Shown one piece after another: positions 1 to 6,487 of a stretch of 64,000 bases of DNA. Position 1 is the first letter of the stretch. The number at the start of each line of letters is the position of its first letter. The DNA lies in NCBI GenBank assembly GCA_052103595.1, contig JBQEKC010000002.1, forward strand, positions 124,001 through 188,000, in the 5' to 3' direction. Source of the stretch: CAMEGH01 sp052103595 (lineage in GTDB: Bacteria; Patescibacteriota; Saccharimonadia; Saccharimonadales; Saccharimonadaceae). The notes beneath the pieces were generated by a model. It was given only the letters and a program-made list of their open reading frames with translations, was not told the DNA's origin and did not search any database. The position numbers were made by a program, and so were the translations under genes.

Positions 1-389
1 AACCGGAGCTTTTCTGCGAGGTCCGCTAAGGCGGCGTGGTCTGGCTCGATGGTCATATCTGGCTGATCGCGAAACTCATCAACAGAGGTGAACGGAATCA
101 AGTGGACGTGTGCGTGTGGCACGTCAACACCAACCACTTGCTCGCCTACGTATGGCACCTTAAGCGTCGTTCGCAGATGCTTGGCGATGCGTTGACTGGC
201 GCGCATCACTGCCTGGTAATCGGCTTCGGGTAAATCCCACAAAAATTCTACAGGGTTTTTTGGAACGACCAATGTATGTCCTTGGCTCGTAGGATGGATA
301 TCCAAAAATGCAAAGACTTTGTCGTCTTCGTAAATTTTATGGCTTGGGATGTCGCCGTCGATAATTTGGGAGAAGATTGTTGTCGTCAT
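1..389 (-). CDS. HIT-family nucleotide hydrolase/transferase (3' end off window)
   Basis: Reading leftward from an ATG at 387-389, the frame is open to the window edge, so the C-terminus is missing. The N-terminus has the usual HIT opening (FSQIIDGDIPSHKIYEDD), then a region with FLDIHPTSQGHTLVVPK, and near residue 100 the histidine triad HAHVHLIPF, whose central histidine forms the nucleotidyl intermediate in this family. HIT proteins hydrolyse purine nucleotide phosphoramidates or dinucleotides in the cytoplasm; the exact substrate cannot be told. A TATAAT box (396-401) ends only 6 bp before the ATG and no Shine-Dalgarno is visible, so the mRNA may be leaderless. Confidence 0.9.
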   Translation of the reverse strand, partial: MTTTIFSQIIDGDIPSHKIYEDDKVFAFLDIHPTSQGHTLVVPKNPVEFLWDLPEADYQAVMRASQRIAKHLRTTLKVPYVGEQVVGVDVPHAHVHLIPFTSVDEFRDQPDMTIEPDHAALADLAEKLR

Positions 390-395
390 GGATTT

Positions 396-401
396 ATTAT
401 A
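396..401 (-). promoter_or_regulatory. -10 box of the HIT gene
   Basis: Reverse strand reads TATAAT, with 6 bp between it and the ATG at 389. No good -35 is seen. It lies back to back with the rightward promoter at 423-451, so the two transcription units diverge from about 60 bp. Confidence 0.5.
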
Positions 402-422
402 CTACGTCTTGCAGGGTATATA

Positions 423-451
423 TTGACAAAAAGTATGTTTTAATATATAAT
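423..451 (+). promoter_or_regulatory. Consensus sigma70 promoter
   Basis: TTGACA (423-428) and TATAAT (446-451) are both perfect matches with a 17-bp spacer. This is the only fully consensus promoter noticed in the window. It drives the unknown gene at 545. A small inverted repeat, GTAATAC-6-GTATTAC (460-479), starts at about the predicted transcription start and could be an operator or a 5' hairpin. Confidence 0.75.
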
Positions 452-544
452 AAACCGCAGTAATACAATTCCGTATTACGTGAACCTCTACAATTTATGC
501 TTTACGAGTAGATCGTTCGCACCTACGATACCCGGAGGGTATTT

Positions 545-1528
545 ATGTCTGCATCTATCGACCGCGTCGCTAACCATGACGGTGAGTTCAAGTTCGACTT
601 GGACTTCACCGAAGGGTACAAGGTTAACAGCCTGACCGCCAGAACGGCATTCGAGTATGCGCAAGCAGTGCTTGCAGCGCTCAAGGCCGAGAAATGGAGG
701 CAGGCCAAACAATCCGCGAGGGACCTCAGCGACCTGCTCGCCGAAGTCTACCCGTCCAGCCTCAGCAAGGCGGAGCTCGCCGAACTGCGCGAGTACGTTC
801 AGACCAACCTCTGTTTCGTCGCTACGCACACCCATGGAGACTTCTTGGGGCGTGATGACCTCGACGGTTATTACCACTACGAGCGAGTTCTCGGTGAGCT
901 GTGCGACTCCGAGATGATTACGACGCTGATTGTCGACTGGGATTTTCGTGGCAACGGAACCAGTCTCGATCAGCTGTTGCGAGCCATCCCGGACGACGCA
1001 GAGAAGACCGTACAGCCAGGCCTGAAACTGCCCCTCAACAAGCTTCTGACGATTCCCGTCGAAGCTACGTTGGGTCACGTTAGAGCAGGTCTGTACATCG
1101 ACGCGAGCCCCCTGGCGCTCGACGAGCGTTACCTGCTCGACCTGAACCTCAGCTCGGTCGGTACGCTCACCACCGTCCAGCCGCTCGACAACGGCAACTG
1201 GACGGTTCGGAACGCGTGGTTCACTCATGACGATCCGGAGGCTGACGCCTTCGTCAAATGTGTGACCGACAGCGACTCCAGCGTCAACGAGGAAGAAGAA
1301 GCTACCGGCATCCCCGGCCGCCTGAACCAACTCGTCGATTTCGAGATCGGCTCTGACGGCAAGATCGTCCAGATGCGCTCGTCGTGCAACGGGTACGACC
1401 CGAAGACCGGTGAATTCGTCGCCAACTACTTCATGCCCTGGTACATCAACCAGGAGCTCGGAGTCGAAAGCTACGTACCTCCGATCGACTGGCGCACAGA
1501 AAGACGACTCCGCTCCGAAGAAGCATAA
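545..1528 (+). CDS. Unrecognised 327-aa protein, GC-rich
   Basis: I do not recognise this protein. It is soluble and acidic, with no signal peptide, no membrane segment and no obvious catalytic motif. The N-terminal third (about residues 30-105) is helical with Leu/Ala repeats, the middle is mixed, and the C-terminus is charged. The start is well supported: GGAGGG (534-539) lies 5 bp upstream of the ATG. It stands alone between a consensus promoter with an ~85-nt leader and two hairpins. Third codon positions are strongly G/C (runs of GAC, CTC, GCC), clearly unlike the A/T-ending codons of the neighbours. This suggests acquisition from a higher-GC donor or very high expression. Confidence 0.75.
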   Translation: MSASIDRVANHDGEFKFDLDFTEGYKVNSLTARTAFEYAQAVLAALKAEKWRQAKQSARDLSDLLAEVYPSSLSKAELAELREYVQTNLCFVATHTHGDFLGRDDLDGYYHYERVLGELCDSEMITTLIVDWDFRGNGTSLDQLLRAIPDDAEKTVQPGLKLPLNKLLTIPVEATLGHVRAGLYIDASPLALDERYLLDLNLSSVGTLTTVQPLDNGNWTVRNAWFTHDDPEADAFVKCVTDSDSSVNEEEEATGIPGRLNQLVDFEIGSDGKIVQMRSSCNGYDPKTGEFVANYFMPWYINQELGVESYVPPIDWRTERRLRSEEA

Positions 1529-1563
1529 ATAGAGCTTCGTTAAATCGCCAATCGCTGGCGTAT

Positions 1564-1587
1564 CCTCACTTTACAGTGGGGATTTTT
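1564..1587 (+). terminator. Hairpin terminator after the 545 gene
   Basis: CCTCACT-TTAC-AGTGGGG (one G-T pair) is followed by ATTTTT. It lies 36 bp after the stop at 1528. Confidence 0.55.
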
Positions 1588-1610
1588 CCTTTTCATCCGT
1601 TATAGCAATA

Positions 1611-1646
1611 GAAGAAAAACACACGACATAGCATCGTGTGTTTTTT
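1611..1646. terminator. Bidirectional hairpin terminator
   Basis: An AAAAAC run leads into ACACACGA-loop-TCGTGTGT and then TTTTTT, so either strand has a stem followed by a T run. It probably ends the leftward tRNA-Ser transcript and backs up the terminator of the rightward gene at 545. Confidence 0.6.
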
Positions 1647-1650
1647 GTGG

Positions 1651-1737
1651 CGGAGAGAGTGGGATTCGAACCCACGGTACCTTTTACAGCACGCCGGTTT
1701 TCAAGACCGGTACCTTAAACCACTCGGTCATCTCTCC
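1651..1737 (-). tRNA. tRNA-Ser (anticodon UGA)
   Basis: The reverse strand gives a 7-bp acceptor stem (GGAGAGA with TCTCTCC) and discriminator G. The anticodon arm is CCGGT-CTTGAAA-ACCGG, with anticodon TGA. A long variable arm typical of serine tRNAs and a T arm with GGTTCGAATCC follow. CCA is not encoded. Length is 87 nt. Confidence 0.93.
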
Positions 1738-1756
1738 AAAATACTTTGTTATTGTA

Positions 1757-2437
1757 TCACAACTCCTCTGTTTCATCTAGAGGTTGGTAGGCAACCGCGA
1801 TAATGTGCGCGACAGTGTAGCCTGCCGTTTCAAGACATTCCTTTGCGGCGGCCATGGTTGCGCCAGTTGTGACGATATCATCTAGCAGAATAAGTGGTCG
1901 TGTTGTCTTCGATGTTTGTGTAACACGAAAGGCAGTATCCGCTTGCTTAAATCGTTCTATTCGATTGCTCCCTACTTGGCGATGATTATGCTCACGCCAA
2001 AGAAGGGGAGTAGACGAAAGACCGCGAAGGTGTGCGAACCTTCGAGCAATTAAACGAGTGTGATCGAAGCCACGCTGACGAACGTGCTGAACTGACGTGG
2101 GAATTGGCACTACGTAAGCCTGCGGATCGACATCATCAATCGCTTCGTTTAATAGATCGGCGCAAACACGGGTATGTTCGCGAGCTTGTTTAAACTTCAT
2201 CCAATGAAGAAGTTCACGAATCACGCCCGTTCGCTGCGTGACGATCGATTGTCGCACACCGTGCAAGCGACAGCCGTTACGACATCGCTCGTTGCTAAGT
2301 CGCGCTCGACAAAGCATACAATCAAGGGACGGTGTAAGGCTTAGGTTATTTTTACAACGTAGGCATAAACCACGGCCTAATTTTCCACACGATAAACAGT
2401 GGTGTGGAGCGATAATTGAGAGAAGTCTATCCAGCAT
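1757..2437 (-). CDS. comF: ComF-family phosphoribosyltransferase-like protein
   Basis: 226 aa from an ATG at 2437, chosen because the protein then begins MLDRLLSIIAPHHCLSCG as ComF proteins do; an upstream in-frame start would lie before the promoter. A zinc-finger-like Cys cluster (CLSC, CLRC, CMLC, then two more Cys) fills about residues 13-60. The PRPP-binding loop LILLDDIVTTGATM is near residue 190, preceded by the family segment RQRGFDHTRLIARRFA. ComF proteins take part in natural DNA uptake, probably by helping single-stranded DNA cross the membrane. It diverges from the Hsp20 gene. No other competence genes lie in this window. Confidence 0.88.
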   Translation of the reverse strand: MLDRLLSIIAPHHCLSCGKLGRGLCLRCKNNLSLTPSLDCMLCRARLSNERCRNGCRLHGVRQSIVTQRTGVIRELLHWMKFKQAREHTRVCADLLNEAIDDVDPQAYVVPIPTSVQHVRQRGFDHTRLIARRFAHLRGLSSTPLLWREHNHRQVGSNRIERFKQADTAFRVTQTSKTTRPLILLDDIVTTGATMAAAKECLETAGYTVAHIIAVAYQPLDETEEL

Positions 2438-2468
2438 TGTATTTTTTACGTTTTGACCTTTTACTCTA

Positions 2469-2496
2469 TTGATTATACCGTGCTGTTTGCTATACT
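2469..2496 (+). promoter_or_regulatory. Promoter of the Hsp20 gene
   Basis: TTGATT (2469-2474), 16 bp, TATACT (2491-2496) with an extended -10 TGC just upstream. It overlaps the comF promoter on the other strand, so only one could be occupied at a time. Confidence 0.5.
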
Positions 2497-2500
2497 GAAA
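2472..2500 (-). promoter_or_regulatory. Promoter of comF
   Basis: Reverse strand TTTCAG (2495-2500), 17 bp, then TATAAT (2472-2477), 34 bp before the comF ATG. It occupies almost the same bases as the rightward Hsp20 promoter. Confidence 0.5.
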
Positions 2501-2540
2501 AGGACTATTTGTTGACACCCTGAAGAAAGTGGAGGAAATC

Positions 2541-3008
2541 ATGGCCCGTAAACAAAACGACGATTTGCTAATCGAAGATGAATTGGCAGCGGCTTTTTTA
2601 ACTGACGAAGACCTATCACAGTCAGCGCAAAGCCCTGCGCCACAACCTGAGCTTGATGACCAAGAGGAACCAGATGATGAATTCCCAGGTCAACTTGCGG
2701 TTGATGTATATGAAACCGACGATGAGCTTGTTATCAAAGCACGTACGGCTGGTGTAAACAAGGATGATCTAGATGTAAGTATCAGCGAGGGTATTCTTAC
2801 AATTAGCGGCACCTTGAGCAGCGGCGACGACGTTGAAGCAAACAACTGGCACATTCAAGAATGTTACTGGGGCGAATTTAGCCGCACACTAGCACTTCCT
2901 GTGCCAGTAAAAGAAGATGAAGCAAAGGCTGCCCTTAAAGACGGTATCCTCAGCGTCAGCTTCCCGAAAGTACAGCAAGAACAGGCGAAGAAAATCCAGA
3001 TCATGTAG
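2541..3008 (+). CDS. Small heat shock protein, Hsp20/alpha-crystallin family
   Basis: 155 aa. The ATG at 2541 follows GGAGG (2531-2535) at 5 bp and is preferred over an in-frame ATG at 2529. The N-terminal ~45 residues are acidic and Pro/Gln-rich. The alpha-crystallin domain spans about 50-145, with VDVYETDDELVIKARTAGV at its start and the family-typical ALKDGILSVSFPK near its end. Such proteins are ATP-independent holdases that bind unfolding proteins in the cytoplasm. No CIRCE element was seen upstream. It is monocistronic, with a strong terminator 22 bp downstream. Confidence 0.93.
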   Translation: MARKQNDDLLIEDELAAAFLTDEDLSQSAQSPAPQPELDDQEEPDDEFPGQLAVDVYETDDELVIKARTAGVNKDDLDVSISEGILTISGTLSSGDDVEANNWHIQECYWGEFSRTLALPVPVKEDEAKAALKDGILSVSFPKVQQEQAKKIQIM

Positions 3009-3030
3009 TACTGGCGTTGCCATCTACAAA

Positions 3031-3066
3031 ATACCACCGCTTGCAAAAGAGCGGTGGTATTTTTAT
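3031..3066 (+). terminator. Terminator of the Hsp20 gene
   Basis: ATACCACCGCT-TGCAAAAG-AGCGGTGGTAT, an 11-bp perfect stem, followed by TTTTTATAT. Confidence 0.85.
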
Positions 3067-3211
3067 ATATCGATATTCTTCGGGAACAGAAAGAGAACTT
3101 TTCTTCCACATACAAAGCCTGGTAGACGAGATAGTCTCTGCCTGTTTATGGACGAAGTAGGGGTGGGGAGCTTTGCCGGTAGATCCTTCACTGGCAAAGC
3201 TACATAGTCTA
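3067..3211. other. Non-coding gap with small inverted repeats
   Basis: There is no credible gene here between the convergent Hsp20 and pilin terminators. It holds GCTTTGCC-(15)-GGCAAAGC (3171-3201), which has no T run, and a weaker GAGA-TAG-TCTC element near 3129-3139. Function unknown. Confidence 0.35.
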
Positions 3212-3242
3212 TAAAAAATACCCCAGAATTGTTCTGGGGTAT
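3212..3242 (-). terminator. Terminator of the pilin-like operon
   Basis: On the reverse strand ATACCCCAGAA-3-TTCTGGGGTAT, an 11-bp perfect stem, is followed by TTTTTT. It lies 22 bp past the stop of the last pilin-like gene. Confidence 0.88.
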
Positions 3243-3263
3243 TTGCTGGATTGTTTCGTGCAA

Positions 3264-3674
3264 CTAGTTTGCGGCAAACTGTGCAATAACGAAGTTGACC
3301 ACAGCGTAGGCAATCAGTGCCACGATAATACCAATAATGGCATAGAGAATCGTGTTCTTCGCCGCTGTAACCGAACCTTGGTCACCACCAGAGATAGTGT
3401 AGCGAATACCGCCGTAAATTAGCATGATCACGCTGACCGCACCAATCAAGAAGAGGAGGACGTTTGTTACTTGCTTGAAGATACCTTCGTCGCCCTCAAG
3501 GCTTTCTGGCTGTTCGTCACCTCGGGCAGAGTTTGCACCGTTACCCATCGTAAGTTGTGCATGAGCGGGTTGTTGTAGTCCGGCTTCTACGACGAGTGTT
3601 GTCGCCACGCCGCTGAGCATCAACAATGCTGCGAGTGGAGCACCCTGTAGAAGATTTTTCAATTTCTTTTTCAT
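3264..3674 (-). CDS. Pilin-like small membrane protein (TrbC/VirB2 type), copy 1
   Basis: 136 aa. A signal peptide ends near residue 39 (AHA-Q). An acidic extracytoplasmic stretch follows, then two membrane segments (about 70-92 and 108-132) joined by a short loop with GGIRYTISGGDQ...AAKNTILYA. This signal-plus-two-helix form matches VirB2/TrbC pilins and the T4SS-pilin-like families common in CPR genomes. AAAGGA lies 7 bp before the ATG. It is the last gene of a leftward seven-gene array of relatives and the nearest to the terminator. A role as secretion-pilus subunit is inferred; a channel or membrane scaffold is an alternative. Confidence 0.8.
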   Translation of the reverse strand: MKKKLKNLLQGAPLAALLMLSGVATTLVVEAGLQQPAHAQLTMGNGANSARGDEQPESLEGDEGIFKQVTNVLLFLIGAVSVIMLIYGGIRYTISGGDQGSVTAAKNTILYAIIGIIVALIAYAVVNFVIAQFAAN

Positions 3675-3749
3675 TTCTTATCCTTTCTTATTCTGAATAC
3701 ATCAGTTGTCATCTATTATACAATATATATTGGCAAAAAATCTAGCGTT

Positions 3750-4136
3750 TTAAGTGGAAAACTGATTAATCACAAAGTTGACAACTGCATAGGCAACAAG
3801 CGCAACAATGAGTCCAATCACCGCGTAGAAAATCGTGTCCTTGGCGGATTTTGCACGTCCAGCATCACCACCAGATACCGTGTACATCACACCGCCAACA
3901 ATAATGACGATCACCGCAACAGCACCAATAATAAACAGAAGAACATTCGTGATTGTTTTGATCGTGTCTTCTACCTCTGGGCCACCTTCTTGACCCGTGC
4001 CGCCAGCCCCATCGAGTAGCTGCTGACCTGCATTGCTCTGCGCACCTGCAACAGGGGCGAGCACCGCTGGAAGCGCCACTGATGAAACAAGCACCGCCGC
4101 AGCAATCAACCAACCTTTCATTCCTTTATGTATCAT
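3750..4136 (-). CDS. Pilin-like small membrane protein, copy 2
   Basis: 128 aa. The signal peptide ends near residue 32 (VAGAQ), followed by a short Gly/Glu-rich segment and two membrane helices (about 64-86 and 100-124). The inter-helix motif GGVMYTVSGGDAGRAKSAKDTIFYA is cut from the same pattern as copy 1, and the two C-terminal halves are very alike (AYAVVNFVI in both). The AAAGGA site is 6 bp before this ATG, favouring it over the ATG 15 bp further in. The gap of 75 bp to copy 1 is larger than elsewhere in the array. Confidence 0.8.
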   Translation of the reverse strand: MIHKGMKGWLIAAAVLVSSVALPAVLAPVAGAQSNAGQQLLDGAGGTGQEGGPEVEDTIKTITNVLLFIIGAVAVIVIIVGGVMYTVSGGDAGRAKSAKDTIFYAVIGLIVALVAYAVVNFVINQFST

Positions 4137-4151
4137 AATAAATCCTTTCTT

Positions 4152-4523
4152 TTATCCAACCGCATTAACAACAAACGATACGATTCCCCACGCAAGAAGG
4201 GCGACAACTAAGCCAACCACTGCGTACAGAATAGTATTTTTGGCGTTCTTTACCTTGCCAGCATCACCAGCTGCGGTAATATACATCAAGCCGCCGGTGA
4301 TAATCACAATTACCGCCACGGCACCTAGGAAGAAGAGGAGCGCATTGGTAACATTTTCAATCATGCTGTTAACATCATCGCCTTGTGCGTTACAAACAGC
4401 ACTGTTGCCAGCTTGACCACAAGCATCACCAAGCACATCAACTGCTTGCACACTTGTTGCAAATAAGAAGGGAAGTGCGACGACAGCTCCGCTGATAAGT
4501 AGTCCTAGTAGTGTTCGTTTCAT
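4152..4523 (-). CDS. Pilin-like small membrane protein, copy 3
   Basis: 123 aa with a signal peptide to about residue 27 (SVQA). Two Cys (in DACGQAGNSAVC) lie in the short outer segment and could form a disulfide. Two membrane helices follow at about 60-82 and 97-120, linked by GGLMYITAAGDAGKVKNAKNTILYA. CGGAG precedes the ATG. It lies between copies 2 and 4 with gaps of 15 and 20 bp, so the genes are surely cotranscribed. Confidence 0.8.
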   Translation of the reverse strand: MKRTLLGLLISGAVVALPFLFATSVQAVDVLGDACGQAGNSAVCNAQGDDVNSMIENVTNALLFFLGAVAVIVIITGGLMYITAAGDAGKVKNAKNTILYAVVGLVVALLAWGIVSFVVNAVG

Positions 4524-4543
4524 TGATCTATTCTCCGTTTCTT

Positions 4544-4849
4544 TTATACTGTATTGCGGACAAATGCAGTGATTGCTGCTGCAGTTATCACAAAAATAAT
4601 ACCAACTACCGCATACAAAATTGTGTTCTTAGCTGTTTTTGTTTTCCCTGGATCACCGTTGGAGGTAACATACAAGAAACCAGCAAAAATCAGTACGATA
4701 ACCGCTACCATACCTGCGACAAAATAGGCAAGGTTAAGTACGTTATTTAAGAGATCGTTTCCGCCGCTACTATCATTCGTATTTGGCAATCCACGTACGG
4801 TCATTGTTGCACCGAACGAGAGCAGCATTGCTTGAATATAATTCAACAT
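4544..4849 (-). CDS. Pilin-like small membrane protein, copy 4 (short)
   Basis: 101 aa, the shortest of the array. The N-terminus lacks the long hydrophobic signal seen in its neighbours; only a weakly hydrophobic MLNYIQAMLLSFGA precedes a polar stretch. The two-helix core is intact (about 36-60 and 75-97), with GFLYVTSNGDPGKTKTAKNTILYA between. The ATG lies 1 bp after the TAA of the upstream gene (4851-4853), so translation is probably coupled. It may use its first helix as uncleaved signal. Confidence 0.75.
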   Translation of the reverse strand: MLNYIQAMLLSFGATMTVRGLPNTNDSSGGNDLLNNVLNLAYFVAGMVAVIVLIFAGFLYVTSNGDPGKTKTAKNTILYAVVGIIFVITAAAITAFVRNTV

Positions 4850-4850
4850 A

Positions 4851-5291
4851 TTACGTCAACCTTCCTACAATAAATGTGATAACTCCTACCGCAATCAGCG
4901 AAATAATCAATCCAATGACTGCATTGGTAATTGTTTTTCGTGCCTTCACACTACCATCTTGCGAGCCAGCACTCGTCATGTATTTAAAACCACCGAAGAT
5001 AATATATCCTACTGATATATACGCCACAAGGTGCATCATGATCTCGACGATATTGAGGCCGACGATCAAGAGAAATGGACCAACACGTCCACCAAGCTCG
5101 ATATTCTCATTGACCGACTCAAGGCTTACATTACAGTTTTCGTCTGTTACGCCACGGTACCAAGGTGGCGCCGTCAAGAACCGCGCATTACAGTTACTGC
5201 CGCCACCCGAAGGCTGAGCCGTCGCCATTGGTGCAGCGGTAAATGCAACTACTACCGAAAAGAGGAATACTCCTATTATTTTTCGCATCAT
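4851..5291 (-). CDS. Pilin-like small membrane protein, copy 5
   Basis: 146 aa. The signal peptide ends near residue 26 (ATAQ). An outer segment of ~50 residues has two Cys (SNCNARF and ENCNVSL). Two helices follow (about 73-98 and 117-143), with GGFKYMTSAGSQDGSVKARKTITNA between them. Its ATG overlaps the stop of the upstream gene by 4 bp (5288-5291). It diverges from copies 1-4 in the loop but keeps the same topology. Confidence 0.75.
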   Translation of the reverse strand: MMRKIIGVFLFSVVVAFTAAPMATAQPSGGGSNCNARFLTAPPWYRGVTDENCNVSLESVNENIELGGRVGPFLLIVGLNIVEIMMHLVAYISVGYIIFGGFKYMTSAGSQDGSVKARKTITNAVIGLIISLIAVGVITFIVGRLT

Positions 5292-5689
5292 CCTAAAATA
5301 CCTCCTGGAACAAGATAGTTGACACCGATATACATCGCTGCAAACAGCACAAGCCCAATAACAACGTTTGTAATTACTCCGACAGCTTTTTTGACTTGTT
5401 CTTGGCTATCACCAGCTGAAGCGTAGAGGACACCGGCAAAAATCAACCCGCCAACTGCGGCGACGCCAACACCTGCAGCCATAACATTAAGGGTGACACG
5501 GAGGATTCCCCAAACACCCGATTGTTCGATAGAATCACCTTCACCGTCTTCCGCACAAGAGAGAAGTGCCGTATCGACACCGCCACATTTTGCGGCTGAA
5601 GCGACGGGACTCAGCGCAGCACCAAAGCCAACACACAGTAGCGCTCCGAGGAGTAGTGTTTTTATTTTCCCGTTCATTCTGTTTATCAT
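5288..5689 (-). CDS. Pilin-like membrane protein, copy 6 (CGxVDTA type)
   Basis: 133 aa, with a signal peptide ending near residue 33 (ASAA). The outer segment carries KCGGVDTALLSC, and two helices follow: one in VWGILRVTLNVMAAGVGVAA..., the other ending in NYLVPGGI. The CG-VDTA-C motif, the W-G-x-L start of helix 1 and the final PGGI are shared with copy 7, so these two form a subfamily apart from copies 1-5. ATG 5689 is used, though an internal Met four residues on is also possible. Confidence 0.75.
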   Translation of the reverse strand: MINRMNGKIKTLLLGALLCVGFGAALSPVASAAKCGGVDTALLSCAEDGEGDSIEQSGVWGILRVTLNVMAAGVGVAAVGGLIFAGVLYASAGDSQEQVKKAVGVITNVVIGLVLFAAMYIGVNYLVPGGILG

Positions 5690-5717
5690 TTTTCTTTCGT
5701 ATTAGTTATATACTTAC

Positions 5718-6374
5718 TTAAAATATACCACCAGGAATAATAAACTGCAACAATAGGTAGAGCGCAGCAAAGATCACCAAGCCAATACCAATATTCATAA
5801 GTAAGGTTCGCGCTTGACGCACGCGCGCTTCATCATCACGCGACGAAGCATAGATAGTGCCGGCGTATACCATGCCGCCAATTGCTGCAATGCCGATAAG
5901 CGCAATAGCAATATTTAACACTACTGTAAGCATCCCCCAAACCGGCGATCCGCTGATACCATCTCCCGAGGTAGCAGGACACATTACGTATGCGGTATCA
6001 ACCGTTCCACAACGATTAACGCCGCCCAGCGCATTCGTTTCAAGCTTTGGAGGATCAGGCATTGGGATATCTTCCTGTTCAACATCTTGCGGCTCTTCAG
6101 GAATTGGCTTATCTGCGTTAACGCCAGCGATGCAAGCGTCTTTCGCTTCGCCATCAGTACCATCGCAACTTCCAGTGTCGTACCCCTTTTGACATGCTTC
6201 TTTTCGGGCCGACTCCTCATCGTCAATTGCTTTAGAATAGCGCGTATGACAGAAGAACTCCTTCGCTTCAAGCGCATCACTTGGCTGAGCTTTCACAGAG
6301 GTTGTAAAAACAAAAAGCAGCCCTGTCGCCAAAAAGAGGGCCGAGGTTGCACCAAGAACTAACTTTTGTATCAT
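5718..6374 (-). CDS. Pilin-like membrane protein with long outer domain, copy 7
   Basis: 218 aa, the first gene of the leftward operon. A signal peptide (to about residue 29, VKAQ) is followed by ~105 extracytoplasmic residues rich in Asp/Glu/Pro. These hold several Cys (FFCHTRY, KEACQKG, GSCDG, DACIAG) and then RCGTVDTAYVMCPA. The two C-terminal helices resemble copy 6 and end in FIIPGGIF. The extended Cys-rich part could make it a tip or anchor subunit (inference). The leader from the predicted start is ~48 nt and contains GTTGC-TTA-GCAAC; only a weak AAGG site is visible. Confidence 0.7.
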   Translation of the reverse strand: MIQKLVLGATSALFLATGLLFVFTTSVKAQPSDALEAKEFFCHTRYSKAIDDEESARKEACQKGYDTGSCDGTDGEAKDACIAGVNADKPIPEEPQDVEQEDIPMPDPPKLETNALGGVNRCGTVDTAYVMCPATSGDGISGSPVWGMLTVVLNIAIALIGIAAIGGMVYAGTIYASSRDDEARVRQARTLLMNIGIGLVIFAALYLLLQFIIPGGIF

Positions 6375-6425
6375 TGTGAGTGTTATGCCTTATTGTTGCT
6401 AAGCAACTTATCTACTCCCTCGCTT

Positions 6426-6454
6426 AGTATATAAAATCTCTATTTTAAGCACAA
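6426..6454 (-). promoter_or_regulatory. Promoter of the pilin-like operon
   Basis: Reverse strand TTGTGC (6449-6454), 17-bp spacer, TATACT (6426-6431). It is divergent from the promoter at 6475 in the same 113-bp gap, so the pilin array and the VirB6-like array may be co-regulated here. Confidence 0.6.
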
Positions 6455-6471
6455 GCAACACTGGTTTTCTT

Positions 6472-6480
6472 TGCTATACT
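6472..6480 (+). promoter_or_regulatory. Extended -10 promoter of the first VirB6-like gene
   Basis: TGC-TATACT, with the last T only 7 bp before the GTG start at 6488. There is no Shine-Dalgarno, so a leaderless transcript is predicted. Confidence 0.6.
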
Positions 6481-6487
6481 AAGCATA

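Noticed and set aside
488..1330. 280-codon open frame on the minus strand opposite the GC-rich gene at 545
   Set aside because: It is a by-product of G/C-ending codons on the plus strand. It lacks a ribosome site and family likeness, whereas the plus-strand gene has promoter, Shine-Dalgarno and terminator.
3063..3263. 66-codon frame on the minus strand in the gap after Hsp20
   Set aside because: It runs through the pilin operon terminator stem, so it is not a credible gene.
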